DNA of 64,000 nt from Polytrichum commune (taxonomy: Eukaryota; Streptophyta; Polytrichopsida; Polytrichales; Polytrichaceae). Within the stretch, counting starts at the first letter, position 1. Every line of letters begins with the position of its first letter. The stretch is from the NCBI GenBank assembly GCA_950295325.1, contig OX485805.1, forward strand, positions 7,130,501 through 7,194,500, read 5' to 3'. Below are positions 55,858-64,000 of this stretch, piece by piece. A program made the translations under genes and the position numbers. The notes under the pieces are model-generated. The model worked only from the letters and a program-made list of their open reading frames with translations, did not search any database and was not told the DNA's origin.

Positions 55858-57163
55858 ATGTGCCACTATGTGCGCCTTATTGCCTCCACAAATATTGAGA
55901 AAAGAAGACCCCTCAAGACATGAAGGCTTGATGATATCTATGTAGGTCTGCATCCTCAACTCCCCCTTGAATAAACACTTGGCCTCCTCATTGGAATACG
56001 CCCTTTTCACTGAATAACGTTTATATCGCCCCGGGTCATGGACGTCCAACATCTTCCGGCCTTCACAGAGCCGCACAGCCACCTCCGAACTTGATTCGCC
56101 CCTATTGGGAAAAATGCAGTTTGTAACCCGAAGAGCATTTGATTCGAAGAAGCAATCGCGAGATGCAATTTTCTCCTCTTTAGTGCCATGGTATAAGGCG
56201 TCACAAAATCTGGCGTTGCTCAGAAGGTGCGCCTTCAGCACATTGTGAATGAAATGCCGATCCGGATATTCTGAAATCACAGTCCACAATTGGGGGGAGT
56301 TTAAAATGCCTGGGAAATCACGACGAAGACCTTGCAGAGTGGAATCCATACACTCCTTCACACGCCCCCCAGTGTCTTTTCCCGCCTGGACTCCGGGGAG
56401 AAACCTTGTGTCCATGTACGCGTGCAGGACTGGTGCAAACACTGTCCCACCACTGATCTTGTAGTTGTTGTCAATAGACAACACGACATGCTCGGGTGTA
56501 ACCTCGGTGTTATGTGTACCTAAAATGTTCCTCACTCCTTCTTTAAACCGGTCCGGAATAGGTACTCTCTTCCTTGTGGGGTTCATAGCGCCAAGAAGGT
56601 ACTCCGCTCCAAGCAAGTCTACAAGTCGTTATCGCTGGAGTTTACCAAACTTATTCGCATACTTCCATACTCTCCAACAATCACGATCAATGGTCTCTTT
56701 CTGATCGACGTGGACAATGTACAATGGAGTCGGGTCTAGACACTGTGCCATCGCGATATAAGTTTCATTCTTCTTTTTCTTGTTCATCGCCCAATCGCGC
56801 ACAGTCTTCAAGGTATGTCGAGGGTGCTCCTCTCCATCTCTGGTGGTGAGGATTTGATTCGCTGCCATGTCGAGCTCCATCTCTGGTGGTGAGGATTTGA
56901 TTCGCTGCCATGTCGAGCTCCATCTCTGTCAAGCCCCGAAATTGTTTCAGGTCGTTATTGACCACCTTCTTCGACTTAAACCCCTTTGTCTCTTTCATAA
57001 GAGCTTCGGTCTTCGGGTCTACATAGTCACCACTCTCGTAATCCTTGAATATCCGCTCCCACTTCCTCCATATGTCATCGCCCAATACAGGCAAGACGTG
57101 CTCCATGATTAGGTTGGTCTCCTTCTCCACGCGGAACGTCCACATGACGCACGTAATAAATGC
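55858..57163 (-). CDS. Exon encoding an unrecognised conserved-looking domain, disrupted
   Basis: Starts after a GATACAG acceptor with AFITCVMWTFRVEKETNL and ends KAHIVAH before a perfect GTAAGT donor. Mixed-charge globular sequence: VLPVLGDDIWRKWERIFKDY, TPLYIVHVDQKETIDRDCWR, EVTPEHVVLSIDNNYKISGG, HAYMDTRFLPGVQAGKD, NSPQLWTVISEYPDRHFI, CDALYHGTKEEKIASRDCFF, FLNICGGNKAHIVAH. I do not recognise the family. Removing the 43-bp duplication makes the exon 1263 bp, exactly 421 codons with phase 0 at both ends. This argues that the duplication is secondary. The TAA at 56629-56631 falls between KFGKLQR and RLVDLLGAEY in one continuous frame. Confidence 0.6.
56834..56919. repeat. 43-bp exact tandem duplication in an exon
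   Basis: The 43-bp unit at 56834-56876 is repeated identically at 56877-56919, with nine further matching bases after it. 43 is not a multiple of three, so it shifts the frame of the surrounding exon. Confidence 0.93.
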
Positions 57164-57246
57164 CTGTATCAAACACCGGCAATGTATCAATCTCTATGAA
57201 AAAAACCTCCATGTATTTCCAGCAATCACCAACAACATGATAGTCG

Positions 57247-57268
57247 CCCACGGGTGAACACCCGTGGG
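57247..57268. repeat. GC palindrome copy 7 (intron 57164-57313)
   Basis: Perfect arms around AA in the 150-bp intron between the ParB-like exon and the next. The flanks are TAGTCG and AGTCAC. Confidence 0.92.
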
Positions 57269-57313
57269 AGTCACAGAAATGAGAAATTCAAAAGTCACAG
57301 GTTTGAAAAATAC

Positions 57314-58568
57314 CTTCCACTTCTTAAAAGCTTCCGTGTTGCTGGCCTTCTCGCGTACAGTTCGGTCAGGTCTTCCTCGCCTAATCCAGGTCTTCCTAGT
57401 GTGCTGAATGCACTCCGTAAATGACGGAAAGTGCTTCCTGTACTCACTATCCAGGTTCAGAACACCAGAGAGGTGGAACAGAGGGTCGTCATCACCTTCA
57501 GGGGCCCAGACCACATTACAAGGCCATTTCGAGAAAAACCTCTTCACCTCATCTGTGCTGCTAAGGTCATTCACATACTCGAGACAGGCTGCTAACGTGT
57601 GCTGTCCATTTACCACGTGGAACGATTTGTCCTTCACCTCCTCAAAATTGAATGGTTTAGTTCGCCTATCCGAAGGAACGATTGTCAAGAAGTTGGGATG
57701 AATCTTCGGAATGAAGGCATAGTTGAATAACCATGTCTTGATCTCCTTCAAATGCGCCTCGGATATGGGTCGGCAATTATACCCTGCATCTCGAATATCC
57801 ACACCCTTTGGTACTTGTTCTTGAACAACTCCATATCCATCAACCTGTCTCCAACCGATTTGTCTGGAGGCCCATGCATTGATCGCTTGGGAATCTTCTC
57901 GAGTTCAAGAAATGGACTATCCTCAGGTGTTTTCTTCTTGCCTCTCTTGGAGACAACATCCTGGCCGTCAGTGTCTTCGACAATCAGTGGTTGTCCTTCA
58001 TCGGGTCTCGTCTTCTTCCTAGACGAGGTGGCACGTACATCAGCAAGATCCTTCCTCTTGCCATCGCGGATTTCCTTCTTCTTCAAAGATGCTTCCAACC
58101 TTGCCGCCTTTGCCTCCTCAACTATAACCTTCACTCGTGCTAGAGCAGACTTGTAGTCCTGCTCGATCATTACTGACCTCTCCTCCACGGACTTCGTGTG
58201 CACATTGGTCTCGCAATATAGTATACAATAGGTGAGGAAATCACCGTTCAATAAGCGGATGTTCTCTCCCTCATTGTTGAGCTCTTCATTCACATCCGCA
58301 TATGAGAAAGTCTCCACGAGTGCTGCAACCTTGAAGTCCTTCTTCCGTTCAGGCGACTTGCACATTATCAATACCCGGCTCCCATCCGCTTGAATGTCCA
58401 GTACATGTTTTGCCTTCATGTACTTTCTCCATGTGGAATTGGGCCCAGTCCTCGTGTAAAGCGAGAGCACCGTTGTCTCTCCGAAACCACTATACTGCAT
58501 GAACCATTGCAAATCTGGGCCCAAAACTTCAACATCGTAATTCACCCGTCTGCCCACACCTCCCGATA
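57314..58568 (-). CDS. Exon with N-terminal domain and ParB/sulfiredoxin-like segment
   Basis: The first part (58568 down to about 57880) encodes a globular-looking domain (VNYDVEVLGPDLQWFMQYSG, WRKYMKAKHVLDIQ, LLNGDFLTYCILY), then a Lys/Arg-rich helical region (EEAKAARLEASLKKKEIRDG, SSRKKTRPDE) that could be a nuclear signal. In the next frame are CRPISEAHLKEIKTWL and FHVVNGQHTLAACLEYV (about 57590-57620). This is the pattern of ParB/Srx-type domains, where a G-(E/Q)-H-R/T box follows a beta strand; here the box is NGQHT. Two frames are open between 57748 and 57904 and both read plausibly, so the exact shift point is unclear. The 3' edge KKWK precedes a GTATTT donor. DNA or nucleotide binding is an inference from the family. 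Confidence 0.6.
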
Positions 58569-58869
58569 CTGCAGAAGACAATGCACATGTAAGTACTCAG
58601 CATAGCCCAATATTATCACGGATTCTATAACTCATATAACATTGACGTGCACATAGGTATTGTGGTTATACCTTTACGGGCTGTTTGCTTAGTTCTTGCC
58701 ATCTCAATTCAAATGAGAGAACACTTCGACACCTCTATGTACCTGAATGAAACACCAACTGTCTATCACATGTTTATGTCTAAAACCTTCAAATGCTTAC
58801 AGAGACACACCAAATTTGTCTACATAGAAAATCAAAAAGACATTTATCAAACAAAATCTCCCACCCAGG

Positions 58870-59034
58870 TGAGTGCAAAGGCTCACGGGTGAACACCCGT
58901 GGGCACTCCTAACCAGGTGAGGGCAAAGGCCCACGGGTGAACACCCGTGGGCACTCCTAACCAGGTGAGTGCAAAGGCCCACGGGTGAACACCCGTGGGC
59001 ACTTTCAACCAGATGAGGGGAGAGGCCCACGGGA
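58870..59034. repeat. 48-bp tandem array I carrying GC palindromes 8-10 and a half copy
   Basis: Palindromes start at 58882 (one mismatch), 58930 and 58978, spaced 48 bp, and a half copy lies at 59026. The spacer reads GCACTCCTAACCAGGTGAGT-GCAAAGG and is itself partly palindromic (GCACTC...GAGTGC). All full copies have central AA. The array lies in the large intron 58569-59486 of the long gene. Confidence 0.92.
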
Positions 59035-59247
59035 GGGCTGATTTTTCACAAAGTTTTAGCTCGTCCACGTCCAAAAACCTTGAATTGAAAGGCAAAAAAA
59101 ATCTCAACCCGTCCCGAAACCGGTAATATCTATACAAGTTAAGTCTCCCTCAAGTTGGTACAAAATTAGGAAAAAAGAACAGAAAAAAACGAAGATGTCG
59201 ACATGTGACCACGGACATGTTAGGGACCTTGTGAAGAATCACCACTG

Positions 59248-59411
59248 CCCACGGGTGTTCACCCGTGGGCCTCTCCACCTTGTGGGTGCAAAAGCCCACG
59301 GGTGAACACCCGTGGGCACATTCAACCGGATGGGGGGAGAGGCCCACGGGTGTTCACCCGTGGGCCTCTCCACCTTGTGGGTGCAAAAGCCCACGGGTGT
59401 TCACCCGTAGG
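59248..59411. repeat. 48-bp tandem array II carrying GC palindromes 12-15
   Basis: Palindromes at 59248, 59295, 59343 and 59390 (the last with one mismatch, CCCGTAGG), spaced 47-48 bp. Spacers alternate between CCTCTCCACCTTGTGGGTGC-AAAAG and CACATTCAACCGGATGGGGG-GAGAGG, and the central dinucleotide alternates TT, AA, TT, TT. The array lies about 75 bp downstream (in transcription) of the coding exon at 59487-59508. Confidence 0.92.
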
Positions 59412-59486
59412 CACTTCAAATATCCACTTTCAGATAACCGCGTTCACACTAACAGAAAAACTGGGATTTATGTAATGGACACTCAC

Positions 59487-59539
59487 CAGGGTTCTTTGGG
59501 GGGACCATGTCAAAATTCTTTCAATACGAATGTGGTTTC
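59487..59539 (-). CDS. Proposed first coding exon of the long composite gene
   Basis: Acceptor-like TTGTGCAG at 59540 is followed by a short leader, then ATG at 59508 (MVPPKNP) and a consensus GTGAGT donor after 59487. Seven codons plus one base give phase 1, exactly what the exon starting at 58568 requires (G|TA). Upstream of 58568 the frame otherwise offers only a TTG, so this short exon supplies the only credible ATG. Support is splice signals and phase only. Confidence 0.45.
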
Positions 59540-59819
59540 CTGCACAAAACAAAATACAAGAGCTATTGTTTCAAACTATGCCTACATGTGCAATACATTC
59601 ATACTCTCAAACATCTCAATAGGTAAATTCTGCCCTCACATTCTTCTTGCAATCTGGTCTCACATTTTTATGAACATAACCTCTTGTCATTCATCTTGCA
59701 TTCTGATTTGAGCATTTTTCTCACATTTCAATCAACTCTTCACACCCAAGTATCACACAACTCACATGCAAATCTCTAGTATTTCTGGGTTTGAAATTCT
59801 TCAAGCAATTCAAACCCTA

Positions 59820-59960
59820 GTGCACCAGAAATTTGAAATGCAAGCAAGAGGAAGAATGCATGCAAGAGGAACAATGCAAGCAAGAGGAACAATGCAAACA
59901 AGAGGAAGAATGAAATTGAAAGAGAAAGCAAAAGAGTGAAAGAGAGTGCAAAACATTGAA
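59820..59960. repeat. Imperfect AGAGGAA/GCAAGC short tandem repeat
   Basis: GCAAGCAAGAGGAA-(C/G)AATGCA is repeated about four times with small changes, then continues as AAAGAGA. It lies in the proposed leader intron. Confidence 0.7.
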
Positions 59961-59977
59961 AGAGTTCAGAAACTTAC

Positions 59978-60400
59978 AAGCTTGTGGGTTCTCAATTCTT
60001 CATGATTGGAACTTCCCTCCACTTGCTTCAAGGTCGCCTTCCTCTTCTCCACATCTCACCTCTACCACATGCTGGATTGAGCAAGAAACAACTATCCTCA
60101 CCAAGAAACTATCACATATTCCAAGAAAATGCACACTGAATCTATTCCAGGGTTTTCTTGAGAAGAGAATCAAGACAAGGAGTACAATAATTGAATGAAG
60201 AGAAGAGAATGAAGAGAATGAAGAGAAGCAAAGCAAGTTCAGAATTGTGGGAGAAGAGTTTTGCAAGAGCATTCCAGAAAAGTGGAGAGTGGTGAAGGAA
60301 AGAGAGAAAGAATTGGGAAAGGAGAATGAGAGAGAGGGAGAGAGAGGGAGAGAAAGGGTGCGAAATGTTGCCATAATGACGAGTGGGTGGAAGTCGCATG
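59978..60400 (-). promoter_or_regulatory. Probable 5' untranslated exon/leader of the long composite gene
   Basis: On the minus strand this is a long C/T-rich stretch (CTCTCTCCCTCTCTCTCC, then TTCTCTTCATTCTCTTC) ending ACAAGCTT before a GTAAGT donor. Pyrimidine-rich leaders with a spliced leader intron are common in plant genes. A 138-residue frame across it is low complexity and I take it as non-coding. The transcription start and a TATA box could not be fixed. Confidence 0.4.
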
Positions 60401-60559
60401 TCACATAATGCCTCATTAGTACGAAGGGACATGATGGAGGAAATCTCGGGACGCGAAGAGATATGCGATTTGGCGGCTAAAGTACGTTTTGAGGAGGGAT
60501 GGGCGGTATGATGGTATTAGGACGTAGCGATAAACCATTATTGGTACTTTGTAAGGTTC

Positions 60560-60790
60560 GCCCTATTGGTATGATAATTATTAGTACTTAGTAAGATATC
60601 TAAGTATTAGTGAGATAATTATTAGTACTTAGTAAGATATCTAAGTATTAGTAAGACAATTATTAGTAATTAGTAAGATAACTGCGTATTAGTAAGATAA
60701 TTATCAGTACTTAGTAGGATAACTCATATTAGTAAGTTCATTATTAGTACTTATTAAGATAACTCATATTAGTATGATTGATATTATTTT
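60560..60790. repeat. AT-rich minisatellite (about 45-bp units)
   Basis: ATTATTAGTACTTAGTAAGA followed by TATCTAAGTATTAGTAAGA recurs about four to five times, first nearly exact and then degrading. Beyond it, 60790-61080 is built of TAGTAA/TAGTGA-like words. Confidence 0.85.
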
Positions 60791-62461
60791 TATTGTTAGT
60801 AAATTGTCATATTCACTCTATTGTTAATATTAGTAATATTAGTAATATTAGTAAAAATGATTTATAGTGATTAATAGTAATTACCAGTAATAGTAACTAA
60901 TAGTAACTAATAGTGACTAGTAGTGAATAATAGTGAATGCTAGTGCTTCATAGGTCATTATAGTCATTAATAATGTTTAATAGTGATTAATAATTATGAA
61001 TTACTAATGGCTGACTAGTAGTGATTTATAGTAATAATAATAATCACTTTCAATCGATAAATGGTAATAGTATTGATAATGCTTAAAATAGGTTCATATT
61101 ATAACATAGATTCCATACTTTAACATTCTACTCTGTAACATAGATTCCTATTATAACATACCAAAGTCAATTGCACATTCTCATAATATGCGTGTAAGAT
61201 GCTCAATCGCGCTTGACATCAAGCATAGCTATGATTTCCAATTCCTTATTGATGAAGTCGTAAGCATCCATAATAGGCCCACTTTCACCTTAGCCCATGA
61301 ACTCAAGTTCGATTGTTCTCTTGTTTTCTCTTGGACTATGAACCATTAGAGTTCCAAGAATTCAAAATTTTAAATATAACATATATTATGGCAACGAAAA
61401 TAATGGCATGACATAAGAAGCGGCCATGGATACTTATAAAGCATCAAAGTTGCTGGCCATTAGAAATCATCACACATAATACTTGCCGCGCATAATGGGT
61501 ACATGCCCACCTCCCATACCCAATAAACCCTACTGGATAGGTAAATACTACTAGGAATGAACATAAATCGTTTAACATAAAAAAAAAAATTAGGCAATTT
61601 TAGCATAAATCTCTTTTTGGCTTTGCCCTCACCCCCATGCATTGAGAATCACTTCATAACTTGGTTTTAAAGTCATTCTCCTAGCGTTTATTCTTGTAAT
61701 TGTATCTTAAGTTATATTATTACTAGATTCATTATGTGCTCTTCATTGGCTAAGATTTTTGACGTTCATAGTCGACATCTAATATGAACACACATGCTTG
61801 CGATAACACAAATTCAAGAATGACCTTCTCAAAGGCACTAGAGTTATCATTTATCCCACTCAAATTTTTGGGTGGGGGTTGGTTGTTTTGCATGCAACAC
61901 ATATGGACTTAGCCAAAATTAGCGGTCAACTAAAGAGAAAGGACTTTGGAAACTAACATATTGAAGTACAAGGTGATATGCAAGGCCGCGGGAGACATCG
62001 GAATCGAAATCATATTGAGAGGATGACAAAGGAGGTGGCCAACGAGTGGGCCACATCAAGCACCACATGAATCTCGAGCAATATTAAGATTGCATCTCCA
62101 TAACCATACCTCATCGATTAAAGGGAATTCTAAATGATGGCATAAGATTTACGGAAATGAGAACTTGAATAGGAAATGGGTCAAACACTTCAATGAATGA
62201 ATTCATGTAAATCATGTGTACTCTATGAATTGAATGGTTTGTGGAATCTCGTAAAGATACTTTAGCGAGGAGTAGGTTAGGAATACATAAAGTCTTGAGA
62301 CTCTTTCAAATTGAAATATTGAAATATAATTGAATAGAGGAAGAATAATACGTAGGTCATTCAATCCATGAAAGAGATAAAAATAACTCCATAAGTTATT
62401 AGAGATGAGAATGATTTACATGCATGAACACTTAGCTTTGACATTAATGTCTTAGGGACTC
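60791..62461. other. AT-rich low-complexity and intergenic DNA
   Basis: TAGTAA/TAGTGA word repeats to about 61080, then ordinary AT-rich DNA. No gene recognised on either strand. Confidence 0.5.
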
Positions 62462-62696
62462 GGGGGGGGGGGGGGGCACTGGCAAAAAATGTAGGAACTA
62501 CGTGCGATAAAATATAGGGTCTTGTATAAAAATTTGGCGTAAAATTTGTAAAATTATTAGATGTAGTATAGGGTGCTTTGGGATTGTGAAACATGATTAT
62601 ATGTAATATAGCATTTGACAAAACATGATTAAATTACCTAAGTGGTACATATAAAATAGCATGGACAAAAAGCGATAGTTTCAAAAATTAAATACT

Positions 62697-62993
62697 TTGC
62701 CACCAAAATATGGCATGTTCTATATAGGAAGGGTTCAAAAGATAAGGGTGAAGGTTGGTACTAAGTGGGGCAATTGTTGGCAACCCATTGACTTGATGAA
62801 ACGTGCAGTCCAGAACGGAAATAGAGAGACGCTCTTCCCAACTACTATGGCTTACCTCCATTGGTTAAAAAAACAGCTGGGTCTCAACAAATATAAGTAT
62901 GTTGAGAGTGATTGTGTGTGGGTTGATGTGGATGCTATTCTCTCAACAGTGTCTCTAGTAACAATGAATCAACTAGCAAAATCTACACCTTAG
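62697..62993 (+). CDS. Unrecognised 98-aa open frame inside the poly(G)-bounded element
   Basis: ATG start (MPPKYGMFYIGRVQKIRVKV) to TAG. The composition looks protein-like, with KWGNCWQPIDLMKRAV, TTMAYLHWLKKQLGLNKYKY and ESDCVWVDVDAIL. I recognise no domain. It may be a captured exon or a fragment of a transposon protein, and the absence of a matching segment in the 49.8-kb copy fits an insertion. It may also be spurious. Confidence 0.3.
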   Translation: MPPKYGMFYIGRVQKIRVKVGTKWGNCWQPIDLMKRAVQNGNRETLFPTTMAYLHWLKKQLGLNKYKYVESDCVWVDVDAILSTVSLVTMNQLAKSTP

Positions 62994-63459
62994 ATGAGGT
63001 AGATGCAAACTCATTGAATGAGTTCATTTCAAATAAAAAATAAAACCTATTAAATTTGTACTATCTCACACGTGTGGAGATATAATTTGGAGAAAGGGTT
63101 GAATGATCATTAGTATACCTTGAAATCTGTAGTAGCCATTTCAGTTCGATTACCCTCATATCTCCCACATGTGTAAATGGTAGCCTAGCTAGTTTAGGTG
63201 GATTTTGCTTGCATGGCGTGGGATTTTCTACCAATGTGTAGGATTGGAAGATCAAGGCATCAATTGTAGGGCTTCTGCAAACCTTGTAAATGTGACTTTG
63301 AGACACATGTGGCTGGCCTGTTCCCTAAGACCTCAAGGTTTCTAACTGTGTTATCCAACACAACTTTCATTCGTTGGCTCGTGTTGCTTAATGACATGTA
63401 ATTGCAATCTTTTGTTGTTATTGTTTAGTGTTTTGCTTTGCCCGGACTTCAGTGTGACC

Positions 63460-63476
63460 CTGAACCCTAAACCCTA
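63460..63476. repeat. Two telomere-like CCCTAAA units
   Basis: AACCCTAAACCCTAG, two interstitial copies of the plant-type telomere word. Too short to mean a telomere. Confidence 0.6.
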
Positions 63477-64000
63477 GTAAATGTTTGTTTCTCTTACTTT
63501 GTACACGTGCTTCTAACGAGAATTCTACTGTATCATACACTTTAAGGAATGGGGGCAATCAGGGGGGAAAAATTGCATATAAGTAATATAGGGTACCATA
63601 AAATCAACCATCCAAGAATTTATAATTACCAATAGGGTGCAAATAATCACAACAATTTACCATTATTTCAAAAATTAGCATCCCTTATAATCCTTTCTCA
63701 TAGGTAAATAGCCCCCATTTTAATAGATCATTATCGCAGGTGTATGCAAAATATACAAGGGAATGCCCCCCCCCCCCCGAGCTTAGGGAACATCAACTTG
63801 AATTCTAAAGGCACTGACTCACTTAAGAATTATTGGACAAGGATATCATATTGAGATTGGAAATTAGTAAACATATGATCACAGATCCTCAACATAGTTC
63901 ACATGCCAACCCATACCCCATTGTATGCCAGACTATCTCTTCATATGTGAACGCTACATGAGGTATAACTTAGAGCCATGTCATGATGATGGATGAGTTC

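Larger units (their letters stand above)
52392..59508 (-). pseudogene. Long composite gene: ParB/Srx-like domain, acidic region and FCP1-like domain, with three lesions
   Basis: Phase-consistent exons (complement): 59487..59508, 57314..58568, 55858..57163, 53771..55558, 53594..53684, 53348..53379, 52392..53174. Donors include GTGAGT, GTATTT, GTAAGT, GTAATA, GTATCA and GTACGA. The restored length would be about 1744 codons. Order: N-terminal domain; basic coiled-coil/NLS-like region; ParB/sulfiredoxin-like domain (FHVVNGQHTLAA); a middle of about 420 residues with no family I recognise; an acidic Glu-rich and disordered region; FCP1-like HAD domain. Lesions: a one-base-class frameshift between 57748 and 57904, an exact 43-bp tandem duplication (56834-56919) and an in-frame TAA at 56629-56631. 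Each is local, and the frame resumes afterwards, so the copy is a young pseudogene or the assembly has errors. Splitting into two or three genes is possible but less consistent with the phases. Confidence 0.6.
62462..63778. mobile_element. Poly(G)/poly(C)-bounded element (1.3 kb)
   Basis: Bounded by 15 G at 62462-62476 and 13 C at 63766-63778, preceded by CTC and followed by GAG, so the ends read as inverted repeats. Two blocks (62500-62670 and 63590-63720) recur in reverse orientation in the shorter element at 49786-50344. The insert between these blocks contains the open frame at 62697. Class unknown, and the exact ends could be inside the homopolymers. Confidence 0.5.

Noticed and set aside
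58797-59137. Open frames with repeated HGCSPVG / GVHPWAF units
   Set aside because: They are translations of the palindrome arrays (48 bp is a multiple of three), lie in a predicted intron and have no other protein-like content.
51277-59411. CRISPR array or bacterial REP-like elements
   Set aside because: Spacers in the arrays are repeats of each other rather than unique, copies are also scattered in introns, and the context is a plant nuclear gene.
59265-59711. 148-codon plus-strand frame
   Set aside because: Its first third is the same palindrome array read in the other direction, and the rest is AT-rich non-coding sequence opposite the proposed gene.
60000-60416. 138-codon minus-strand frame as a protein
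   Set aside because: Low-complexity Ser/Leu/Phe from CT-rich DNA. It fits a pyrimidine-rich 5' leader better.
63460-63476. Telomere sequence
   Set aside because: Only two CCCTAAA units, surrounded by ordinary DNA on both sides.

Overview
This is a 64 kb stretch of nuclear DNA from a eukaryote, almost certainly a land plant and most likely a seedless one (bryophyte, lycophyte or fern grade; I cannot decide which). The reasons are multi-exon genes with GT-AG introns, a POB1/LRB-type BTB-BACK gene, an FCP1-like phosphatase domain of the plant 'LDVNG' type, paired three-TM membrane proteins of a kind I associate with non-flowering plants, and a dense load of LINEs, hAT and PIF/Harbinger-like elements. 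No bacterial, organellar, rRNA, tRNA or CRISPR feature was recognised. Exon-level gene models below were built by hand from splice signals, reading-frame phase and family resemblance.

Layout. 1-9 kb: intergenic DNA with a 5'-truncated LINE (perfect target-site duplication), a hAT remnant with 8-bp duplications, a small PIF/Harbinger-like element and inverted-repeat elements. 9.0-9.4 kb (-): a small conserved-looking 115-aa gene. 10.1-12.2 kb (-): two-exon membrane protein gene 'A'. 12.6-23.5 kb: transposon country (71-bp micro-LINE, two larger PIF/Harbinger-like elements, two LINE remnants, dispersed repeats). 23.8-27.4 kb (-): a five-exon BTB/BACK gene with one apparent GC-AG intron. 28-44 kb: repeats, including a decayed RT/RNase H LINE at 37.0-41.5 kb. 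45.1-47.5 kb (+): membrane protein gene 'B', a paralogue of A with its intron at the same place and phase. 47.5-51 kb: repeats. 51.3-60.4 kb (-): the most unusual part, a long gene that by phase-consistent splicing joins a ParB/sulfiredoxin-like domain, a novel conserved-looking middle, an acidic low-complexity region and a C-terminal FCP1-like domain. It carries three reading-frame lesions. 60.5-64 kb: AT-rich minisatellite and a poly(G)-bounded element.

The candidate new system is a short GC-rich palindrome (10-bp arms CCCACGGGTG / CACCCGTGGG around a central AA or TT). It occurs about 14 times, all between 51.2 and 59.5 kb, inside and around that one gene: in most of its longer introns, once inside an exon, and in two 48-bp tandem arrays in its first coding intron. 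I saw no near-perfect copy elsewhere in the window. The genes do not form an operon. Apart from the A/B paralogue pair no functional link between neighbours is visible.
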